The notes under the pieces were generated by a model. That model had not been told where the DNA came from and searched no databases. It saw only the letters and a program-made list of their open reading frames with translations. From Lachnospiraceae bacterium UBA2868 (GTDB lineage: Bacteria; Bacillota_A; Clostridia; Lachnospirales; Lachnospiraceae), in assembly GCA_002350465.1 (NCBI GenBank), contig DEEW01000067.1, positions 12,184-17,974 of the forward strand: 5,791 nt of DNA, given 5' to 3'. Of this stretch, positions 1-5,791 are shown in pieces. Positions within the stretch are counted from its first letter, which is position 1; every line of letters begins with the position of its first letter. The translations under genes were made by a program, and so were the position numbers.

Positions 1-744
1 GGCGAAGATATAACCGGACAGGATTTAAACCTTGTTGTTTCAAAGCTGCGGGGACCCAAAGGAACCGAAGTGAAGGTGGGGGTATACAGAGAAGGAGAAG
101 AGGACGTTCTTACCTTCCCGATAGTAAGGGATGAGATTACCACGCTGAGTGTAGATTACGAAATGTTTGATGACGATATCGGCTATATAGCGATATCAGA
201 GTTTGCGGATGCGACGGCGGAGCAGTTTTACGAGGCATATGATGACCTTGAATCTCAGGGAATGAAGAGTCTTATCATAGATCTTCGATCCAACGGCGGA
301 GGGTATGTGGATGTATCCGTTGAAATAGCCGACAAGCTTGTTAAGGAAGGCGTCATTGTATCTGTCAAAGATAAACACGGATTGTCCTACAAATATGAAG
401 ATAAAGGTGATGAGAACTATCTGAAGATACCGTGTGTACTTCTGGTTGACGGCAATACGGCAAGTGCATCGGAGATATTAACGGGAGCCCTAAGGGATTA
501 TGATCTTGCGACGATTATAGGAACCAAGACCTTCGGAAAGGGCATTACACAAAATATCATGCCTTTAGGAGACGGAAGCGGAGTAAAAATCACCGGAAGC
601 ACTTATTACACTCCGGACGGAGAGAACATACACGGAGTCGGAATAGAACCGGACATAGAAGTTGAACTCGACTACGATAAGTACAAAGAAGAAGGTATAG
701 ATAACCAGCTTGAAGCTGCAAAAGAATATCTTAAAAAACAGTAA
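1..744 (+). CDS. S41 family carboxy-terminal processing peptidase (CtpA/Prc-like), 5' part missing
   Basis: This is the C-terminal 247 residues of a serine protease that, in this family, cleaves proteins near their C-termini outside the cytoplasmic membrane. The reading frame is open from base 1, so the true start, any signal peptide or membrane anchor, and most of the PDZ domain lie upstream. Visible residues 1-35 are the end of the PDZ domain, with its typical LRGPKGTEV segment. The protease core follows (DLRSNGGG around residues 96-103). The catalytic Ser is in NTASASE (codon 463-465), Lys in TFGKG (codon 538-540) and Gln four residues later (codon 550-552). The Ser-Lys spacing of 25 and Lys-Gln spacing of 4 match characterised S41 enzymes, so it is likely active. 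The chain ends shortly after the GIEPD motif, with no peptidoglycan-binding domain. The stop codon overlaps the ribosome binding site of the next gene. Family assignment is firm; the substrate is unknown. Confidence 0.95.
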   Translation, partial: GEDITGQDLNLVVSKLRGPKGTEVKVGVYREGEEDVLTFPIVRDEITTLSVDYEMFDDDIGYIAISEFADATAEQFYEAYDDLESQGMKSLIIDLRSNGGGYVDVSVEIADKLVKEGVIVSVKDKHGLSYKYEDKGDENYLKIPCVLLVDGNTASASEILTGALRDYDLATIIGTKTFGKGITQNIMPLGDGSGVKITGSTYYTPDGENIHGVGIEPDIEVELDYDKYKEEGIDNQLEAAKEYLKKQ

Positions 745-750
745 AGGAGA
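743..750 (+). promoter_or_regulatory. Ribosome binding site of the LeuA-like gene
   Basis: The sequence AAAGGAGA lies 8 bases before the ATG at 759 and shares bases with the TAA stop of the peptidase gene (742-744). This fixes the start of the LeuA-like gene. It also puts its translation initiation region inside the end of the preceding gene, which suggests the two are read from one transcript. Confidence 0.8.
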
Positions 751-758
751 ACGGACAC

Positions 759-2171
759 ATGAACACAATCAGAGTATGCGACAGCACGATCAGAAAGCTT
801 TCAAACGGGAAAGACAATTCCCTATCATTCAAAGAAAAGCTGGAAGTTGGTAAGCTACTGGATAAGCTATGTGTTGATGTGATTGAACTTGATGAGATCA
901 GAAGCGGCAAAGCAGACAGTCTTCTTATCAAATCCGTTGTGACTGCGGTCAGGAACAGCATTATAGCTGTACCGGTAGCTTTGGGAAACGATCCGGCTCC
1001 TACCGCCAAGGCTCTGGCAGAGGCAAAACGGTTTCGTCTTCAGGTAGTTGCTCCGGGCAGCAGTGTAAGGATGGAGTACGTTTACCACAAGAAAAGCGCT
1101 GCAATCGTAGAGATGGTTAAGTCTACCGTTGAAGAATGCAGAAAGTATACAGAGGATGTGGAACTTCTGATAGATGATGCTACAAGAGGAGATATGGCGG
1201 TCATATCCGAGATGGTTAATGCCGCAATCGAAAAGGGAGCAACAACGGTAACATTCTGTGATGATGCCGGAACAATGCTTCCGGAGGAGTTTGCCACTTT
1301 CCTCGAGGAACGGCTTAAAGCGGATCCCAAGTTATCGGAAATAACATGGGGCGTATCATGTTCAAACGAACTTGCAATGGCTGATGCGTGTGTAATCGCC
1401 GCATTATGCCATGGCGCAGGAGAGATCAAAGCATCGGCCTTTCCGGTAAATACAGCATCTCTTGAAAATGCATGCAGAGTAATAGCCGGAAAAGGAGAAA
1501 GCTTCGGAGTCAGAACGAATGTCGCAACAGCATCAATGAGAAGGATGATCAGCCAGATACACAGGTTCTGCTCAATTCCCCAGAGCGGGAAGCCTTCCGT
1601 TGAGTTCACGGATACGGTTGATAACGGGGAAGAGCGGCTTACGGAACATGATTCAAAAGAAGCCGTTATTTCCGTTGCCGAAAAGCTGGGATACAGTCTG
1701 AACGAAGAGGACGCCCAAAATGTGTACGATTCTTTTATAAAGCTTGCATCCAAAAAGGAGAGCGTCACCACCAAGGAACTTGACGCCATCATCGCTACGG
1801 CCGCAATGCAGGTTCCGGAGAAATACAAGCTTGAGAATTATATAACAAATACAGGAAACACCATTACTTCCATGGCTCATGTCAAGCTTCGCACTAAAGA
1901 TGAGGATCTTGAGGGAGTATCCCTTGGCGACGGTCCGATAGATGCCGCTTTTCTTGCCATAGAGCATATAACGGGAAGACACTACGAACTGGATGATTTT
2001 CAGATAAAGGCAATAACGGAAGGCAAGGAAGCCGCAGCGGAAACAATAGTGAAATTGCGGGCAAACGGAAAGGTGTATTCCGGAAGAGGACTGTCCACGG
2101 ACATAATCGGAGCAAGTATAAGAGCATATCTTAATGCTGTGAACAAGGTAATATTTGAGGAGGATGAGTGA
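759..2171 (+). CDS. 2-isopropylmalate synthase-like protein with degenerate metal site and intact LeuA regulatory domain
   Basis: This 470-residue protein has the architecture of the LeuA family. Residues 1-270 form a DRE-TIM type barrel, 295-345 a helical linker, and 355-465 the C-terminal allosteric (LeuA dimer) domain. The regulatory domain is strongly conserved (GDGPIDAAFLAI at 390-401, STDIIGASIRAYLNAVNK at 446-463). In true 2-isopropylmalate, citramalate and homocitrate synthases, the barrel starts with a DTTLRDGEQ-type motif and carries HxHND plus GERAGN. Here the first motif reads DSTIRKLSNG (8-17), the second VSCSNE (199-204), and the third is replaced by FPVNTASLEN (228-237). Arg12 survives, but the Asp after it is Lys13 and both metal-binding His are Ser200 and Ser202. 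Normal Mg/Mn-dependent condensation with acetyl-CoA therefore looks unlikely. It may be a pseudoenzyme, an amino-acid sensor, or an enzyme with changed chemistry. It is translationally coupled to the next gene. I withhold the symbol leuA because the catalytic residues are lost. Confidence 0.85.
   Translation: MNTIRVCDSTIRKLSNGKDNSLSFKEKLEVGKLLDKLCVDVIELDEIRSGKADSLLIKSVVTAVRNSIIAVPVALGNDPAPTAKALAEAKRFRLQVVAPGSSVRMEYVYHKKSAAIVEMVKSTVEECRKYTEDVELLIDDATRGDMAVISEMVNAAIEKGATTVTFCDDAGTMLPEEFATFLEERLKADPKLSEITWGVSCSNELAMADACVIAALCHGAGEIKASAFPVNTASLENACRVIAGKGESFGVRTNVATASMRRMISQIHRFCSIPQSGKPSVEFTDTVDNGEERLTEHDSKEAVISVAEKLGYSLNEEDAQNVYDSFIKLASKKESVTTKELDAIIATAAMQVPEKYKLENYITNTGNTITSMAHVKLRTKDEDLEGVSLGDGPIDAAFLAIEHITGRHYELDDFQIKAITEGKEAAAETIVKLRANGKVYSGRGLSTDIIGASIRAYLNAVNKVIFEEDE
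2157..2163 (+). promoter_or_regulatory. Ribosome binding site of the epimerase/acyl-CoA synthetase fusion
   Basis: GAGGAGG lies inside the last codons of the LeuA-like gene, where it encodes part of its acidic C-terminus. It is 7 bases from the ATG at 2171 but only 4 from the in-frame GTG at 2168. This favours ATG 2171 as the start and gives a TGATG stop/start overlap, typical of translational coupling. Confidence 0.8.
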
Positions 2172-4645
2172 TGAGACTGTCATTTTCTACACGTGGCTGG
2201 AAAGATATATCCTTCGACAAATTCCTTGATATTGCCGAAGAGATGGATTATTCCGGAGTGGAAGTATATAAGCTTATAGGTGATAAGGACCTTTTTGTAA
2301 AAGGCGAGGCATTTAACCAGTATAATATTGCGGCAACTACAAGGATGCTCAAAGAGAGAAAGCTTGAGATACCTGTATTTGACGGAAGATATGATCTTGC
2401 CTCGCAGGATGCAAAAGAGGATATAAAAAAGATAATCGATATCGCAAGTTATATGAGGACTCCGTATGTCGGTATCGGGATCAATACTGATGATGAAAAT
2501 GCGATAAAAAACGGGATTGCCGAGCTTTTACCGGTGGCTAAGGAGAAAAACGTGACACTCCTTATCAGCACTATCGGTATATATTCGGATACAAAGAAGC
2601 TCTGCGAGCTTCTTGATGAGTTTGCGGATGATAATCTTGCCGCGTTATGGGATCTTCACTATACGTACAGATATGCGGATGAGGAACCGAAGGATACCAT
2701 CAGAAATCTGGGTGCGTACGTTAAGCATGTTCATCTGTGCGACTCCGACGATAAGGATACTTACAATCTTATCGGTGAGGGAAGTGCTCCGGTAAAGGAA
2801 TTCATGGACGCGCTTTATTCAATAGACTATGCGGGGTTCATTTCTCTTGAATGGAAGCCCGAGTATATGGAAGATTTAAGGGATTATGAGGTGATTTTCC
2901 CGTATTTTGCAAACTACATGAGCAGGTTTGAAAATACCCGGGGCAAGAAGAAAAAGCTTTACCCGAACCATGACGGCACGGGACAGTATGTATGGAAAAA
3001 GGATGAGCTTATCGATCTGACTTTTCCTCAGGTGCTCGACAGAATGGTTGAGGAGTTTCCCGACCAGTATTGCATTAAATATACGACACTGGACTATACG
3101 AGGACGTATGAGGAGTTCAGGGATGATGTCAATGATTTTGCCAAGGCGCTGATGAGCCTTGGCGTTAAGAGCGGGTCAAAGGTAGCGGTCTGGGCTACGA
3201 ATGTACCGGAATGGTATATTTCATTCTGGGCATGCTGCAAGATCGGGGCTGTTCTTGTTACGATGAACACGGCATATAAAATCCACGAGGCCGAGTATCT
3301 TCTCAGGCAGTCGGATACCCATACCCTTGTAATGATAGAGTCTGCGGTTGATTCCAACTACAGGGAGATCATTAATGAACTGTGCCCGGAAATGGCATCA
3401 TCAAAGGCGGGCAAACCTCTGCACTGCAAAAAGCTTCCCTTCCTTCGGAATGTTATTACCGTAGGATTTAGGATGGCAGGTGCCATGACCTTTAAGGAGG
3501 CTATGGACCGCAGGAGTATGGTTTCCGATTCGGAACTTGAGAAAATGGCGGCGAATGTTCGCCCGGACGATGTCTGCAATATGCAGTACACATCGGGAAC
3601 CACAGGTTTTCCCAAGGGTGTAATGCTGACACATTACAATGTCGTAAATAACGGAAAATGTATCGGGGACCGCATGGGATTGTCTACGGCAGACAGGATG
3701 ATGATACAGGTTCCCATGTTCCACTGCTTTGGAATGGTACTGTCGATGACATCTTCGATCACTCACGGTGCAACCATATGTCCGATGCCCTATTTTTCAG
3801 CCAAATCTTCTCTTGCGTGCATTAATCAGGAGAGAATAACATGCTTTAACGGTGTTCCGACAATGTTCATTGCCATGTTCAATCATCCGGATTACAAGAG
3901 CACTGACTTTTCCCATATGAGAACGGGGATCATGGCCGGTGCAGGCTGTCCTCCCGAGCTTATGAAGAGAGCGGCTGACCCCAATGAGATGAATATGCGC
4001 GGAATAGTTTCGGTATACGGACAGACGGAAACCGCACCAGGAAACACCATGTCATCCTGGACGGATCCTCTTGATGTCAGAACGGAAACCGTGGGTTATG
4101 CCTTCCCGCACGTGGAGTGTAAAGTCATTGACCCGGAGACCGGAAAAGAAGTGGGTGTAGGCGAAAACGGGGAATTCTGTGCAAGGGGCTACAATACCAT
4201 GAAAGGGTATTACAAGATGCCCGAAGCCACAAGGGATACAATAGATGCAGAGGGGTGGCTCCATTCCGGAGACCTTGCCGCAAAGGATGAAAACGGCAAT
4301 TACAGGATCACGGGGCGTCTTAAAGACATGATAATCAGGGGCGGAGAAAACCTGTACCCGAAGGAGATAGAGGAATTCATATATACGTGTCCTAAGGTTA
4401 AGGACGTGCAGGTCATCGGAGTACCGGATAAGAGGTACGGTGAAGAGGCTATGGCATGTATTATCCTTAAGGACGGCGAGCAAATGACGGTGGAGGAGAT
4501 GGATGAGTATATCAAATCCCATCTTGCCCGTCATAAAGTACCCAAATACATTGAATTTGTGAATGAGTTCCCGATGAATGCCGCCGGTAAAGTGCTTAAA
4601 TACAAGATGCGGGAAGATGCAATAGCAAGACTTAATCTTGAATAG
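2171..4645 (+). CDS. Fusion of a sugar-phosphate isomerase/epimerase-like TIM barrel and an acyl-CoA synthetase
   Basis: This is an 824-residue two-enzyme fusion. Residues 1-255 resemble the xylose isomerase-like/AP endonuclease 2 barrel of sugar epimerases. Three of the four usual metal ligands are visible: Asp161 in WDLH, His188 in VHLCD, and Glu227 in SLEW. The first Glu, normally in the strand after 'GV.L', appears to be Ser133 (LLIST). After a basic linker (GKKKKL, 258-263), residues 270-824 form a full-length ATP-dependent acid:CoA ligase of the FadD/ACSF2 type. Its P-loop-like motif is TSGTTGFPKG (474-483), followed by YGQTE (616-620), GWLHSGDL with adenylate-binding Asp701, GRLKDMIIRGGENLYP, and catalytic Lys807 in AGKVLK. 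The ligase part should be active and would make acyl-AMP and then acyl-CoA from an organic acid, in the cytoplasm; its chain length or substrate cannot be read here. An in-frame GTG at 2168 is an alternative start. It overlaps the LeuA-like gene by one base and precedes the PFOR gene by 33 bases. Confidence 0.92.
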   Translation: MRLSFSTRGWKDISFDKFLDIAEEMDYSGVEVYKLIGDKDLFVKGEAFNQYNIAATTRMLKERKLEIPVFDGRYDLASQDAKEDIKKIIDIASYMRTPYVGIGINTDDENAIKNGIAELLPVAKEKNVTLLISTIGIYSDTKKLCELLDEFADDNLAALWDLHYTYRYADEEPKDTIRNLGAYVKHVHLCDSDDKDTYNLIGEGSAPVKEFMDALYSIDYAGFISLEWKPEYMEDLRDYEVIFPYFANYMSRFENTRGKKKKLYPNHDGTGQYVWKKDELIDLTFPQVLDRMVEEFPDQYCIKYTTLDYTRTYEEFRDDVNDFAKALMSLGVKSGSKVAVWATNVPEWYISFWACCKIGAVLVTMNTAYKIHEAEYLLRQSDTHTLVMIESAVDSNYREIINELCPEMASSKAGKPLHCKKLPFLRNVITVGFRMAGAMTFKEAMDRRSMVSDSELEKMAANVRPDDVCNMQYTSGTTGFPKGVMLTHYNVVNNGKCIGDRMGLSTADRMMIQVPMFHCFGMVLSMTSSITHGATICPMPYFSAKSSLACINQERITCFNGVPTMFIAMFNHPDYKSTDFSHMRTGIMAGAGCPPELMKRAADPNEMNMRGIVSVYGQTETAPGNTMSSWTDPLDVRTETVGYAFPHVECKVIDPETGKEVGVGENGEFCARGYNTMKGYYKMPEATRDTIDAEGWLHSGDLAAKDENGNYRITGRLKDMIIRGGENLYPKEIEEFIYTCPKVKDVQVIGVPDKRYGEEAMACIILKDGEQMTVEEMDEYIKSHLARHKVPKYIEFVNEFPMNAAGKVLKYKMREDAIARLNLE

Positions 4646-4664
4646 TTCATCCTTGAGAAGGAAA

Positions 4665-4671
4665 ATGAGGA
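4665..4671 (+). promoter_or_regulatory. Ribosome binding site of the PFOR gene
   Basis: ATGAGGA in the 33-base gap lies 7 bases before the ATG at 4679. A second purine-rich stretch, AGAAGGA, lies just upstream (4656-4662). The ATG at 4665 is in another frame from PFOR and is not its start. No promoter-like or terminator-like element is evident in this gap. Confidence 0.7.
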
Positions 4672-4678
4672 ATATACT

Positions 4679-5791
4679 ATGGAAAAAAACATTGTAACGG
4701 TTGACGGAAACGGAGCCTGCGCGTCCATCGCATATGAATTTACGGAGGTTGCGGCCATATATCCGATCACGCCTTCCTCCCCTATGGCAGCCAAAACAGA
4801 TGAATGGGCGGCAAAGGGCAGACAGAATATGTTCGGAATGCCGGTAAGGCTTGTGGAGATGCAGTCGGAGGCAGGGGCAATAGGAGCGGTTCACGGAGCA
4901 CTTCAGACCGGCTCCCTTGCAACAACATATACTTCGAGCCAGGGACTTATGCTTATGATTCCGACCTTGTACAGGATCACAGGCGAGCATCTTCCGGCAG
5001 TCCTTCATATAGCCGCAAGAACGGTGGGAACCCATGCCATGAGTATCTTCGGGGATCACTCCGATGTTATGGCATGCAGACAGATAGGACTCGCGATGAT
5101 CTGTTCGGGGAGCGTCCAGGAGGCTGCGGATCTTGCTGCCGTAGCACACCTGTGTGCCGTAAAGGGAAAAGTTCCCTTCATGCATTTTTTTGACGGATTC
5201 CGTACTTCCCATGAGATGTCAAGAATTGAAATGCCGGATGTCAAAAAGCTGTCGGCGCTTATGGATGAAGAAGCTCTTAATGATTTTCGATCTCATGCGC
5301 TTAATCCGGAACATCCGATGCTTCGCAATACGGTACAGAACGATGATGTTTATTTTCAGTTCCGTGAGGCAAACAACAAGTGTTACAACGAGCTGTCGGA
5401 TATTATAGAAGACTATATGAGCCGCGTTTCGGAAGTTGTCGGACGCGAGTATAAGCCATATCAGTACTATGGTTCGGAAAATGCAACGGACATCATAATA
5501 GCGATGGGATCTGTTTGCGGAACAATAGAGGAAACCATTGATGCCCTCAACAAAAGAGGGCGCAAATGCGGTCTCCTTCAGATACATATGTATCGCCCGT
5601 TTGATATCGGCAAATTTATGGCGGCGATACCGAAGAGCGTTAAGAGAATAGCCGTCCTTGACAGATGCAAGGAAATGGGGGCAGCGGGCGAACCCTTATA
5701 TGTTGATGTATGCACCGCAATTTTTAACTCCGGAAGGGAAATCAAAGTCATAGGCGGACGTTACGGGCTCTCCTCCAAGGATACCAATCCA
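4679..5791 (+). CDS. nifJ: Pyruvate:ferredoxin (flavodoxin) oxidoreductase, N-terminal part, open at window end
   Basis: This is the start of the single-chain, thiamine diphosphate and Fe-S enzyme that oxidises pyruvate plus CoA to acetyl-CoA and CO2, reducing ferredoxin. It is the central step of anaerobic pyruvate fermentation in the cytoplasm. 371 residues are visible of the roughly 1170-1200 usual for the family. Domain I (about 1-255) carries YPITPSSPM with Thr31, VEMQSEAG with Glu64, IAAR with Arg114, SIFGDHSD (122-129), and HFFDGFRTSHE (169-179). Thr31, Glu64 and Arg114 fall at exactly the numbers known for the active-site residues of the Desulfovibrio africanus enzyme, which supports both the start and an active enzyme. 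Domain II (from about 260) follows, with LDRCKEMGAAGEPLY and GGRYGLSSKD close to the edge. The Fe-S and thiamine-binding domains lie beyond the window. It probably belongs to the same transcript as the genes before it. A relative using another 2-oxoacid cannot be excluded but is less likely. Confidence 0.96.
   Translation, partial: MEKNIVTVDGNGACASIAYEFTEVAAIYPITPSSPMAAKTDEWAAKGRQNMFGMPVRLVEMQSEAGAIGAVHGALQTGSLATTYTSSQGLMLMIPTLYRITGEHLPAVLHIAARTVGTHAMSIFGDHSDVMACRQIGLAMICSGSVQEAADLAAVAHLCAVKGKVPFMHFFDGFRTSHEMSRIEMPDVKKLSALMDEEALNDFRSHALNPEHPMLRNTVQNDDVYFQFREANNKCYNELSDIIEDYMSRVSEVVGREYKPYQYYGSENATDIIIAMGSVCGTIEETIDALNKRGRKCGLLQIHMYRPFDIGKFMAAIPKSVKRIAVLDRCKEMGAAGEPLYVDVCTAIFNSGREIKVIGGRYGLSSKDTNP

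Noticed and set aside
1082..1828. A 248-codon open frame on the - strand inside the LeuA-like gene
   Set aside because: Ser/Ala-rich translation without family motifs, fully opposite a well-supported gene.
2168..2170. GTG as the start of the fusion gene
   Set aside because: It is only 4 bases from the ribosome binding site, while the ATG directly after it has 7-base spacing. It would add just one residue.
759..2171. Calling this gene a functional leuA or homocitrate/citramalate synthase
   Set aside because: The HxH, RD and GERAGN motifs needed for the metal-dependent condensation are not present, although the fold and regulatory domain are.
4651..4661. Short inverted repeat CCTT-GAG-AAGG in the gap before PFOR
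   Set aside because: A 4-base stem with a 3-base loop and no following T run is too weak for a terminator.
4804..5193. A 129-codon + strand frame inside PFOR
   Set aside because: It overlaps the PFOR frame, whose catalytic residues all match the family. The alternative product has no motif and no suitable ribosome binding site.
4052..5212. A 386-codon open frame on the - strand across the end of the fusion gene and the start of PFOR
   Set aside because: It lies opposite two strongly supported genes. Its translation is rich in Cys, His and Arg with no recognisable motif, as expected of a shadow frame.
1..5791. Insertion sequences, CRISPR arrays, tRNA or rRNA genes, and riboswitches
   Set aside because: Nearly every base is in a supported coding frame on one strand. 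I saw no direct repeat array, no transposase motif and no gap long enough for such elements.

Overview
The window is a stretch of tightly packed genes, all on the + strand, with no non-coding gap longer than 33 bases. It holds the end of one gene, two complete genes and the start of a fourth. The codon choices (many GGA, ATA, AGA and AGG), strong GGAGG-type ribosome binding sites, and a large single-chain pyruvate:ferredoxin oxidoreductase all fit an anaerobic Firmicute of the class Clostridia. A gut or rumen Lachnospiraceae relative of Butyrivibrio or Roseburia is my best guess. This assignment is an inference; the window has no rRNA or other phylogenetic marker.

Layout: (1) 1-744 is the C-terminal part of an S41 carboxy-terminal processing peptidase with an intact Ser/Lys/Gln catalytic set. 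(2) 759-2171 is a 470-residue protein built like 2-isopropylmalate synthase: a TIM barrel, a linker and a well-conserved LeuA regulatory domain. The metal-binding residues of the barrel appear to be replaced (RD to RK, and HxH to SxS). (3) 2171-4645 is an 824-residue fusion of a sugar-phosphate isomerase/epimerase-type TIM barrel to a complete acyl-CoA synthetase of the AMP-binding family. (4) 4679 to the window end is the first 371 residues of pyruvate:ferredoxin (flavodoxin) oxidoreductase, open at the right edge.

The gaps are 14 bases, a 1-base overlap, and 33 bases. Each downstream gene has its own ribosome binding site, and I see no convincing terminator or promoter between genes. Genes 2-4 therefore look like one transcript, with the peptidase probably read into it. 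Two metabolic enzymes of CoA chemistry (acid activation and 2-oxoacid oxidation to acyl-CoA) flank or include two barrel domains with damaged metal sites. The most unusual content is the pair of genes in the middle: a LeuA-like protein that probably cannot do the normal condensation, translationally coupled to an epimerase/acyl-CoA synthetase fusion. What they do together cannot be read from the sequence. A regulated acyl-CoA pathway fed by or feeding PFOR is one possibility.
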